Source: Tyto alba
Taxonomy: Eukaryota; Chordata; Aves; Strigiformes; Tytonidae
DNA length: 64,000 nucleotides
Direction: 5' to 3'
Assembly (NCBI RefSeq): GCF_018691265.1
Contig: NW_024881322.1
Span: 5,704,001-5,768,000, forward strand
The notes below the pieces were generated by a model. The model made no database searches, was not told where the DNA came from, and was given only the letters and a program-made list of their open reading frames with translations. The translations under genes were made by a program, and so were the position numbers. This document shows, piece by piece, positions 49,981-60,394 of the stretch. How positions within the stretch are numbered: position 1 is the first letter of the stretch; each line of letters begins with the position of its first letter.

Positions 49981-52900
49981 TCTGGACAGGAGGGAGATTC
50001 TAAATACAAGGGAAGTTTGTATCTTATCTGTTGTTTATTAAGAAAATATCAAGCCCTATATTTTTGCTCTTATGGTGATGATCTCTGGAAAGGCCTCCTG
50101 GATTTTTATCAGCCCTAATACCAGTTTATTAAAACACAGCTACAGGATTAAGTACTTCATTAAGAACATTTAGCAACAGATAGGAAAAGAATTGAAGATC
50201 TTGCTACTGTTGTATCTCATATTCTTTCATAACTAAACAAAACTTTTCCTGAGTTGATTTTAGTTTTATTTAGTCATTTATTTGTACCATTACAATCATG
50301 GTATTTTCCTCTGTTTCCAAAAGCTGGGCATAAGGTACTTCTGAGAATAATTTAATTGACACCTTTAAGTTTCCACAAGGTGTATATCTGGCTCCCAGAC
50401 AATGATTCAAAACTAAATTCCACCTATTTGAGACATCAAATATTTTGATAAGTTCTTGCAGTAAACAAATCTTTTTCTTTTTTAAGAAGTCCATTGTTTT
50501 TAGGCTGCAGATCTTTTTAATGAAAGCACTCACTCAAACTTCCATGAGGAAAACTTGCTTGCAGAGAGCCCTCCTGACAGAGGACGGCTGGATGATACAC
50601 AAACACCCAAGCAGCTGTTTCGGGGTGCAAGGTGAAGTGGAAGCTCTGCAGAAATGCTCTGAAGCAGTTCCCAGTGCAAAGCAATTTCCCAGATGATCAC
50701 CAGGGATCTATAACTCCTGGAAAGCACGTATGAAACCCCAGCATAGAGGTGGTCATGGAACATTTCTGTCAACTGTACAGACATAATCTAGGGAAACACC
50801 TAAGGTGAAGGCAAAGACAGCAGCAACAAAACCCTAGAGTTTATGGGACATGTGAAGATGTGTGGTTTGTTGAAGAGGCTTAGGCGTGCCGTGAGGGGAG
50901 ATCTTCTCGGTCACTTGCTGTCCAGAGTGCCTGAGTTCCTTCCCTGCTGTGCCACTGTTGTTATTCCTGACTCCGATAGACACATGGTAACATGGAAATC
51001 TAAGCTTCCACTGTTTCATTGTGATGTGGTGACCCTTCATGAAGACAAATCCTGCCAGTAGTGATTGCTCAAACAGTAGTAGGAAATCTTTATGGCTGTC
51101 TTCTTTAGACTAAATTTCTCTGTTGACATAATGTAAGAAATGCTTTTCTTCATGTAAACTACTCTCAGATGGCTGTGCTGAACAAAATGTCCCTTTTTTA
51201 CTTTTAGTTACCAGTTATCATCCTCAGAAATGTATTTCATTAAGATAAGGATGAGGTAAGTATATATCCTCAACATCTCTGGTTTTGAATAGTGTTTTCA
51301 CCACATTTATAAAAAAAAATTCCATATTATGAAGCCTGATATATAATATTTAGAGGACAGAACTGAAATAATTGTGACAAGAATTGAAAATTTTATATTC
51401 AAGTTTACACTTTTCAATGGTATGCTCCATACTTTTCAGCAGAATACCTAAACAGCTGCAGTCTTACCTAAAGAACAGTACTCTCAGAGACTTTTGAATT
51501 CTTCTGTAAGGCTTAAGGCTTTTTCTTCCCTCTCTGAGAACTTTTAAAGCTTTGATAATTTTTTTGTTTTGTTGAAGGTTTTGTATTTTTAATATACTGC
51601 TTCTTTTCCATCTTTAAGATATTACTTGCTTAATTAAATGCTTAGAGACTTCTGGTATGTTAAGGCAACCAGCATAAGAACAACTTTCCCCTATTAACAG
51701 CTACCTTCTTGAGAGCCCATCTCGAGTAATATGTACCAAAATGAAATCTGTGAACTCTTTCCTCAAGCTATTCAATATGTAAGCATGTCTTAAGTGTAAA
51801 TGACTTTGGCATGCATATGTGATCATCTTTTGGTTCTTCTGTCCTTCTCTTTATCTTCTTTACAAATTCTGGGGTGCTGTAGGATGATTGTGAGAGACAG
51901 AAAAGGACAGAAAACCCCCAGATATGAAGTTTAAGGGGTTTGAAGTTTGTAGGCTTAACGTTCAACTTCCAAGACCATGTATAGAGATTTAAGTAAACAT
52001 TGCTCAATCTTAGAGCTGCTAGGTCACAGCTTCTGTGATTGTCGGTGAAGCAGGTGAATGTTCAAGATGCCTGAAAAGGAGACTAATTAAATATTTTAAC
52101 CATAGATTTGGGGACTCAGTGTTAAGCATAAGCATTAATACAAAAGACAGTGGTAAAAGAACACTCCACTGCCTGCTGTAATCCAAACTCCCCATCAAAA
52201 TTAGCCCCATGAATGCAAAATGAGAAGCATTATTTTTAAAACTTTCTAAAATGACTCAGGCTGCCATTGTGGTCCTGAATGACTGAAAGGCCAATATTTT
52301 CCATATTCCTGGTACTCTTACTGTTACTTTTATTGAATCTTCATGAGGTCTTTCCTTCTTTCATACTGTCTTATCCTTCTTAGCACATGAATAATTTCAT
52401 GACTTTGTAAAGACCTAGAGATGAATTAACTTTGAGATGAAAGGAAAAGAGATTAATAGTGAAAAGGAAAAAGCTTTCGCCTTTAAAAAAGTGACTATAA
52501 TTCTACAAATTCACTGCCAGTGCTTTTCCGAGAAGTATTTATGATCACAGATGTTTATAAGCCAAGACATTTTTGTCAAAAGCCCTATGTGTTTAAGGGA
52601 TAGCTTTATGCATGTAAGGAACATATCCTTAACAACTCATCTCCAGGTTTTATTTTTAGAACAGTACCACAATATTTTAGTATAATTTATTAAAAACTTA
52701 ATAGGCTGTTAGCTCTCAAGTTGTAAATGAAGCATGTAGGAGGAGAGGGATTACTACTGTACAGCTCCTGCAAGAGGGAATAATTATAGTCCTTCTAGAA
52801 TAAGAAGGGGGTGGAAAAATACTGTGTAATAAGTTCTGTATACTTTTTCCTTATGGTGACAGACTGATTCAGTTTTAAAAATTGTATGTTTATAAGCTCC

Positions 52901-53686
52901 TGGTGGATGTTTGTTACCCACCATGCGACTCGTCTACAGAGAGAAGGAATGGTTACAGTCATAGAGGGCTCATCTGTGGTTCCTCATGGATGTAGCTCTG
53001 AGAGCTGGCAATAGAATCACTCCTGTGTTGTTCAAGAGAGCAGCCTCCTTGGGGCACATTTTCAAAAGGACATTGCAAAATTTGGAATTAATTAGTTTGC
53101 TGGCTCCAGTTCTGTAAATTTGGTTGTTTGTTTATGTTGTATCTATTATTCCTAGCTGAAATTGGGAACTTTTTTGAGTCTGTGTGCTGTTTTTAAAGAC
53201 TGTGTCTATCCCAGGGAGCTTGAAGTCAAGTTGGCCAAAGGCAGGAGAGAAAAAGAAGAGCCTGAGAAATGACCTGACTTGTCAGAAAAATGTGCTAGCT
53301 TGATGGCAGGCTCAGGAAGAGAAACCCAACTTGCCCTGGCTCCTACATGAATGTCTTATTCGCAGTAGATCAATGTTGTTTGTGCACCTCATCCAGACCC
53401 TTTGAAGATGATGGACATCTATCAAGCTTCGGTTCTCTTGAGTGCTAAGGAGTACTTCAAGGACAAAGACTTCATGTATATAACCTCGTTCATCTCACTT
53501 TACAAGTTCCATCCATTTTACAAAGACAAACTTCACTTTGTATCTAAAACAGTTCAATTTGGATTCTCTGTGCACTGAAAATTGGTGTTTATTTTGGTTT
53601 GGAACTCCCTTTTTTATTTTTCATTATATACAAGGATGAATAATGTCTTGTGTTTTTGCAAATCCCGTGAGGATTTAAAAAATTTC

Positions 53687-53704
53687 TTATAACTATAGTT
53701 ATAA
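53687..53704. repeat. 18-bp perfect palindrome
   Basis: TTATAACTATAGTTATAA is identical to its own reverse complement. It lies about 50 bases before the 28-T run. It may be a chance AT-rich dyad. Confidence 0.85.
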
Positions 53705-53751
53705 CATCAAAATGAATTTTGTTCCAGTGAGGAAGAAATTCCAATCATTTT

Positions 53752-53752
<1 letters not shown>

Positions 53753-53780
<28 letters not shown>
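53753..53780. repeat. T homopolymer (28 nt), longest in the window
   Basis: Uninterrupted run of 28 T on the + strand. Confidence 0.93.
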
Positions 53781-53784
<4 letters not shown>

Positions 53785-55753
53785 ATTACTTATGAATTAT
53801 AGTGCCTCAAAGGAACCAAACTTGCTGGCTTTTGACCAGAGACAAGCCATAACCTCTTCTTAAATTCTAGATCTCTGAAGAGGTTGAACCTTAGTCTTCT
53901 TCAGAAAGCATCTTTTAACCTGTGAATAACTATTGCTGGCTGGTTAAAAACAAACTACTAAACTGCCTCAAAGTGGTTAACCTCAGGTATGTTTAACACA
54001 GACAGACAAGTGATTTCTCTGAAACATGGTTTTCCTATGTGGTCCGTGTGAACACTAGGATAATGTTTTCTCAACAGCTGAGATTTCCTCCTGACCTGGA
54101 CTAAGCAACTACAGAAGAAAAAGCTTTTACAGAACAAAATTGTTTTAAAAGGTTATCAGAGTTGATGGACATTCTGCCAAACAAATCCCCTCTGTGTGGA
54201 GCATGGGGATGCTTTTTAACTTTGGACTGTTACCTTATTCTGTATAGGGCAGCAGGAGGATTAGGCAAACTGATGCTCCTTTTCTCTTTGAATCTGGACT
54301 GAGCAAAAAGAAATCTGTTCTTGAGCTAAGAACAGTTACTCTGTTTCCAACACCGCCTCTGCATCAGGTATACACTGCGAGACAAGGATATGAAGCCCTC
54401 TGTTATCCACCTCCAGTAATATTCCTGCTACTACCAACTTCACTGCTTGCAAAACTACAGTAAGTGCATAAAACCTGGAAAAGGAACTTTTAAAGAGTCT
54501 GTGGCAAGCAAAGCTTCCTCAGGGAGGATGTGCTTGATCCCATAGCTTGCGAAGCCGAACTGGGCATTTACAGCCAGGACTTTCACAGTCCTTGGTTGGG
54601 CACTTAATGTAGATGGAAAAGATTTATTTTATATATGCAGATCCTTTGTTGCCAAAAAATTGGAGCACTAATTCCCTCTCCTCCTCTATAGCTGTAAAGG
54701 CTGTTGACTAAGTTACAGAGTTTATAAGCTGGTGATCGACGTACTTAGTTTGGGCATTATAAACTGGAGTATCCACAAACTGGCAAACGTAACTGAGGAA
54801 GCTGATCTGAGAAATTGTCCTTGTATCTATTTGCTCCTCATATAGTAGGCTGAAAATCTTACACTTCCTAGTAAGTAACGGGTTACTCCATTATTGCACA
54901 TCAATTTGCACATTTAGCCTTATTATTTCATATTTGTACTATGATTTGAAAACATAGCTGACTACAGATGTTGTTAGCTGTTGGTGTGTGACATGGACTC
55001 AGACATTCATTTTACTGCTAGTATGTGGCAACTCAAAGGAAATATTGGACAAAAGAACAAAAGAGAAGAGAAAGCCATAAAAACAAGACAGTGGTTGATG
55101 CTCTTGAACTGACAAAGGAAATTCTCATCAAATAACCCATAATTTCAATGTTGGTAATATTTTACCAGCAGCGATGCTTTCTTTAATCAAAAGGATGACT
55201 GCAAAGATTGCAGAGCCTCTGGAATGAAAAACTGAGAGACTGGGCAGCGGAATCCAACTCATTGCTATGACCTACCACGCATGCCTGAAGCTGCGTGTAC
55301 CACTTTCCACTCTTAAGTCCTGGATTCCTGACACATTCAACATTTCCATTGAAGTGATAAGAAATAAAAGGTAAGATATCCTGCACCAGCAGAAGACAGA
55401 TTTAGCAGGTTTGTATTTGCTGTTAGTAACTATATAGCAACAGAAAACCCAGGGCAAAAAGGTAAGTAAAAAAAAGTAGGATTTTTCCCTCTATTGATGA
55501 ATATCGAAAAATACAAACCAATAATCATTGTGGTTAATGAGGGAAGAGGAGTGAAGGCTTAAAATTCTCAGTAAACTGTAGTGCATGGAGCAAGGCACTG
55601 AACTGGAAGGGGTCTGGGTTGGGAGCTGGCACTGTTTCTGGAGCTGCACTGCCTAGGCTCAGTTTCTCTGGCAGCAGCCTCACCAGGAGCGTTCCCCCGC
55701 CTAGAGGATAAATCCTAACTCAGCGGTGGCCAATTTCCCCGGGGGGACGGGGG

Positions 55754-55771
55754 GTGTGTGTGTGTGTGTGT
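55754..55771. repeat. (GT)9 microsatellite
   Basis: Nine GT units directly after two G6 runs at the upstream edge of the CpG island. Alternating purine-pyrimidine DNA can adopt the Z form. Confidence 0.92.
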
Positions 55772-56211
55772 CTCTTCTAGCCAGGTTCAAGGTTGTAAGC
55801 GTTGCCCTGAAAGCGCACCGGCCCTGCTGTGAATAAGAGCGCTGTCAGAATTCCAAACCACCCCACTGCCTGGAGCAAAAGGGACTGCCGGGAGCAAACC
55901 GCTCTAGCAGCCACCTGTAATTGCATTTTAACGCCGTTTCCCCGCCAGCGGCTTTTGTTGCGCATTTAACCTCTCCAGCTTGCCGCACCCCACCCCCCCG
56001 CCACTTCCCCCACTCCCCCAATACCGGATTTCCCCTTTAGGCGCAATTACCGCTAATCCAGCCTTTGGAAAACCCTGCCCCTAATCTCCCCCCCGGCCGC
56101 TCCCCGCTGCCGCAGCGCCGGCTCCTCGGTTACGTTCGCTGCTCCGCGCCGGGGCCGCCCCCCCACCCCCCGCCGCAGCCAGGGACCCTTCCCGGGGCGG
56201 GAGGGGGGGTT

Positions 56212-56231
56212 GGGGGGGGGGGGGGGGGGGG
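56212..56231 (+). repeat. 20-base G homopolymer in the promoter
   Basis: Uninterrupted run of 20 G, preceded by GGGAGGGGGGGTT, about 10-50 bases upstream of the GC box and the probable start region. It can form a G-quadruplex on the + strand. Such runs are hard to sequence, so the exact length may be an assembly estimate. Confidence 0.9.
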
Positions 56232-56254
56232 CTGGCGGGAGCCCCGCCCGCTCG

Positions 56255-56382
56255 CCTGCCTGTCCGTCTGTCTGTCTTTCTGTCTGTCGGTCCGTGCCGC
56301 CGGCGGAGCTTCAGCCTACGGGCCCGCCCGCCAGCCGCTCCGCAGCGCGGGGGGAGCCGCCGCCGCCGGCGCCGAGGCGGAG
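56255..56382 (+). other. probable noncoding first exon (5' UTR)
   Basis: The 3' edge is set by the donor GGCGGAG|GTAAGC, with GT at 56,383-56,384. The 5' edge is a guess: transcription from a TATA-less promoter would probably begin in or near the TGTC-rich pyrimidine tract at 56,261-56,289, just after the CCCCGCCC box. The + strand has no ATG between about 55,590 and 56,594, so this exon cannot start a normal protein and should be 5' UTR, with the coding start in a later exon to the right of or outside the recognised features. The long open frame covering this region starts at a TTG and reads low-complexity Gly/Pro/Arg sequence. The gene cannot be identified from a UTR exon. Confidence 0.6.
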
Positions 56383-56388
56383 GTAAGC
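56383..56388 (+). other. splice donor of first exon
   Basis: GAG|GTAAGC matches the U1 consensus at every intronic position except the last base. It lies in the core of the CpG island, as first-exon donors commonly do. Confidence 0.6.
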
Positions 56389-56480
56389 ACCGGCCGTGGG
56401 CACCGGGACACCGGCCGTGGGCACCGGGACACCGGCCGTGGGCACCGGGACACCGGCCGCGGGCACCGGGACACCGGCAG
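56389..56480 (+). repeat. 21-bp GC-rich tandem repeat, four copies plus a partial
   Basis: Units at 56,389-56,409, 56,410-56,430, 56,431-56,451 and 56,452-56,472, then an 8-base partial. The unit begins ACCGGCCGTGGGCACC and ends GGGAC. The first three copies are identical; the fourth has T to C in CCGTGGG. It starts six bases after the first-exon end, so it would be at the very 5' end of intron 1. The 21-base period keeps all frames open and gives a false seven-residue protein repeat. Confidence 0.93.
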
Positions 56481-56557
56481 CCGCCCGCTCCTTCTCCCCG
56501 GGGCTCAGCCGCCGGGGCGGGCGCCGCGGGCTCGGGTTCGGCAGCACAAGCCGGGGA

Positions 56558-56563
56558 GTAAGT
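56558..56563 (+). other. second candidate splice donor
   Basis: GGGGA|GTAAGTG has a perfect GTAAGT intronic hexamer. If used instead of the donor at 56,383, the first exon would include the 21-bp repeat array and end at 56,557, still without any ATG. Confidence 0.35.
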
Positions 56564-56600
56564 GGGTTGAGAGGGGGCTGAGGGGGGTGGAAGGATGGGG

Positions 56601-59600
56601 GCTATTTTCCCAGGTGCGTTTGGTGCTAGGTTTTCTTATTATTATTTTATGAAATGGGGTCTGAAGTGGTAGCTGTGCCCGGTAGGCTTGCGCTGGTAGT
56701 TTTAAGAGCCTGGCGTTGTAACGGTCCTCCGGCGCCTTGGTGGGCTCGGCTGGATGTGAATAAGCAGTTTCAGGGGTAGGCACGTCGTGAGAATCGCGTG
56801 TGGATTGTTTCCACTCTTTTTGAATGGGTGGGAGCCGCGAAGGAAGGTGACGTTAATATCTATGATCGCATGAAAAGCATCATAACCCTTGTAGAAGGCA
56901 CGATGCATATATATATATGTCCTGTGTGTATATATATATAGTCACGACCAGTAGAGTATATGTTTGCCGAGATGCAGATTGGTAATACACAGCCAAAGGC
57001 ACGAGACTGCTCCATATCGTAGCGAACCGGGAGCCCGTGGCTTGCATCTTGTATTTAAAGTAGAACACTGCATGAAAGGCAGCATCCTTTTTTAAAATAG
57101 ATCTTGAAGCACAGCCAATTGAAAAAGCCTGTTGTGGTACTGTGGTAGGCAGTACCTTTTATCTAGGCAGTTTATGAGAGATAACCTTCATATATTTCTC
57201 TCAAAGAGTAGGAGGGGCTGGATGACTGTTTCAGGAAAATATTTTAAAGCATAGATAGAGTACATGGGTTATAACAGAGATGAAACAGCTATGGATAAGT
57301 AATTAAGGATTGAAGTGACTTCTACAGGAGAAACTGAAAAGGAAACTGAACTATGCTATGAATAAATGGCCATGCTTGTGCAGCAGAACTACAAAACATA
57401 TAATCAAACTGAGAAAATCCACCTCAACTGCAGAAAGCAGTCAGGCATTCAAGATCTATGGAGAGGCTTCTGTGGAAAAAGCTGCTAATTAAAGCAAGTA
57501 GGATCAATCCCTCTTTATCCTATTGACAATTTAATGTTTAAAAATGACCCTTTGACTGCCTCGGGAGGTAAATCAGCAATGGGCATGTGCTTCTGATGAA
57601 CGAAGCTGTCATTTTGCAGCTGGTTTGGGAGGGGGGGATGGGGAGGGCAACATAGTAGATCAAGGAATGCAATTCAAAAGCAGACTTTAAAAAAACCCTG
57701 TAATTTTCTCCTTATGCTTTGCAGCAGTACCTCTGGAAAACAGATGCAACTGTTCAAATCTATGTTCTGACTCTTACATCTTTAGAGTCATTTTAACCAG
57801 ATGAATTACAGGAATAAGTAACAGTATGGTAACAGTAACACTGTCTGAACCTGAAAACATTCTACTGACTTTACTTAAACACTAGTAATTAGACCTAAAT
57901 CTACATGTGCAAGCAATTAGCTGTTGCCTACTATCCTGTTGTCCCAGAGTGACTTACTCTCCTCTAGTTTATGTAGCAGATTTACTGTAAATCTTAATCA
58001 TAAAATAATTTTTGATGCAGATGCAGTGAAATTATTATGGTAAATTTCTTACCAGCGATTCTGATTGTGGTGGACCGTGCTAATCAGCTGTGTGAACACC
58101 ACCTGTTCCTTTAAAAAGTATTTACTACTTCTGAGGATTTGAAAACTTCAGAAATACCGTTAATCCTATTAGGACTGATGGAATTTACCCTTGTAAACTG
58201 ATGTTCACTAGATTAATGCCGCATATGGAGTAGTTTGAACTTTAGTTTTTCCACTGGAGAGATTAAAGAAAGAGGGAAGGTAATTACAAGTGTTACAATG
58301 GTAGAGATACAATTATGGGATTGTATACAGGATCTGCAGTTACAATGGCATCAAGCAGAATAAAATAAAACTCAAGCTTTTTATTGACAAAGCCTTTTAT
58401 TTCTGCTAATAAAACTGACATGTCAATATAATGTGAAAATAGCTGCAATAATGTGCATACATTAAAGACATATATTGACACTAACTGCTTTAAAATTTTG
58501 GAAACACTGGGCAATCTTTCCTCTCCTGGCAACAGGAGGCAATATTCCTAAGTGCTGTGCTGTAGCATCTGCTCTGGTGCTGCCTTCCCTTGGAGGTCTT
58601 GCCAGGGCTGAGTTTTGCCATAACAGATAAGCTGAATCAGCACAGATTGCATTTATTTACAGCCTGCAGCTGCCCAAAGCAAGAGTTTAGCTAAACTGAA
58701 TCCCTGGGTGGGCATGCAACAGGCCTCAGTTGTAGCAACAAAATGCGACCAACTCACACTCCAGTCTAGCTCATTGCAGGTAAACAAGTTCTTCTCTGAG
58801 GATTATAGGTAGGCCAGAGGTTTTGGCCCTGCTGTAAATTGGATTAATCAATTTCCAGGTAGAGGCAATTAATGTACACACAAATTCTAGTGTACGTACT
58901 TCCAAAATATTTATTCTGGTTGGAGTTAATGGATCTGTGTAGAAACTTTCACTGAATTGTTTCGTGGAGTTCTTGTTTGTGGAATATATGAACTGGTATG
59001 CCTGGCTGTATTTACTAAACAACTAAATGAATTAATAACTAACAAATTTATGAATGGCTAGTAAGTTTCTTTTTTTTTTTTTTGAGCATAACTAAAGACA
59101 GTGTGGTGTCTACAACAGATCTTCTTTGAGTCACAGGGTGCAAATTTATGGCTGAGATACTGAAGATGGTTAACTTAAAATCAGTAGAAATTAAAGTGAA
59201 CCAAAAGCTATCTTGTCATTACCTGAATTATTCCAAAGAAACCATTAGACAACACAGTTACTGTGGGGTAACTGCAGATAACTTGGCTGGAGGCACGTGC
59301 TGGCCACAGTGAATATACAAAATAGGAAAAATTAAAATTGCTGTTAATTTTTTAACTTAGCATCCACAAAAAGATAGTTTCATAGTTGACTCTCTTGGCT
59401 GACTGAAGGCTGAGTTATTCTTCAAAAGAAATAGGAGTGAGACTAGATTGTCATTTTGGACCTACATTGTAACCTGTCGTAAATCTTTTCAAACTTGAGT
59501 TTGAGGTACTAGAACTCAGAATGTTGAGTTTAGAGATGTTACCTGTAGATCATTAACAACAGAAATATGGTAACTGTTGCAATAAGGAGTGATGGCCATT

Positions 59601-60297
59601 CTCTGGCTCCTGGATGGCTGAGGAACTGGATTATGCAGAACACTTAGCCGCCTCTTTGGCTAAGGACATGATACATCTCTGCTTGATACTGGGCAGTCCT
59701 TGCCACTGTTGACAATATGTGTAATCCATAGTTAAAGCACTCATTGTGACCCTTGGTTTGCTGATAGCATTCACTGAAAGAAGTGTATGAGCTGTCACAC
59801 TTACTGGTTTTCCTTTGCAAAGCTTTCTTGAGCACTGCGTAAGGGTCCAAGTTGTTCTTTGTTATGGGGATGAATTCTCTATTTTCTCTCATCAGTCCTT
59901 CTGTATCAGAAAGCAGGTTTTATCCAATGTGCTGTGATGTGGAGGAAAAGATTTTTCTAACTAAAATTGCTTTGGCAGTCTCTGTTTGGGAGCATAATAT
60001 GAAGGGCAACACTTAAACAAAATGCCACAAGTGGGAAATGCATTAAATGTGTCAAGCAGAACTAGTGATCTTACTGCAAGCAGCAGTGACCACTGGAGCT
60101 TTTTCTTCTAAGAAAAGGATGAGAGGAGTTGTATGATTCTTAGAGTAAGGAGCATCTCTAACATGTAGTTTAATTTTTGAAGTCGCTGTTTCATCAGTCC
60201 ATTCCATCCATAAAGTGTGGAGACCTCAAATGAAATTTGTGCCCCGCTGTTCAGGATCGGGTTTTCAATTTAACTCTGTCAGTAATATACATGTGCT
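56601..60297. other. probable intron 1, no confirmed exon
   Basis: CpG content fades by about 56,860. The stretch contains an AT microsatellite at 56,906, a motif-rich patch at about 57,520-57,615 and an acceptor-like sequence at 57,708-57,724 (TTTTCTCCTTATGCTTTGCAG). A T-run lies near 59,070-59,083. No coding frame with a recognisable product was found. Confidence 0.5.
56906..56940. repeat. (AT/GT)n microsatellite
   Basis: Two AT arrays separated by GTCCTGTGTG, on the downstream shore of the CpG island. Confidence 0.88.
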
Positions 60298-60358
60298 TGG
60301 TTTTTGTTTGTTTGTTTGTTTGTTTTTTCTTGTTTGTTTTGTGCTTTGTTTTGTTTTT
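60298..60358. repeat. (GTTT)n simple repeat
   Basis: GTTT units with T-rich interruptions, about 37 bases left of the 3' end of a CR1 copy. Confidence 0.9.
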
Positions 60359-60394
60359 AAATAATTAAAAAACAGAGAACAGAGCTCTCTTTAC

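Larger units (their letters stand above)
41381..55689. other. noncoding stretch, no gene seen
   Basis: No coding frame with a recognisable domain. Contents include a TG repeat at 41,657, T-runs at 41,858-41,887, 43,834, 48,763 and 53,753, an 18-bp perfect palindrome at 53,687, and motif-rich patches near 47.84 and 49.9 kb. Two short segments with flanking splice signals lie at 43,596-43,613 and 51,208-51,255. A 56-codon frame at 53,408-53,578 was also noticed. Confidence 0.55.
55690..56600 (+). promoter_or_regulatory. CpG island with TATA-less promoter
   Basis: CpG dinucleotides are frequent and GC is very high, in sharp contrast to the CpG-poor flanks; a weaker shore runs to about 56,860. 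Promoter elements seen are GGCCAAT (CCAAT box) at 55,728-55,734, GGGGCGGG at 56,194-56,201, CCCCGCCC at 56,242-56,249 and a pyrimidine-rich TGTC tract at 56,261-56,289. No TATA box is well placed. A consensus splice donor on the + strand inside the island sets the likely direction of transcription rightwards. Divergent transcription on the - strand is possible but not supported by a visible donor. This is the most convincing gene-associated element in the window. Confidence 0.88.

Noticed and set aside
55425..55461. Short segment ending in AAAAAG|GTAAGTAAA just upstream of the CpG island
   Set aside because: The donor is strong, but the possible acceptors lack a good pyrimidine tract and there is no sign of an upstream exon.
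56065..56652. 195-codon open frame through the CpG island
   Set aside because: It begins with TTG rather than ATG, reads low-complexity Gly/Pro/Arg plus the tandem repeat, and crosses a strong splice donor; a GC-rich artefact.
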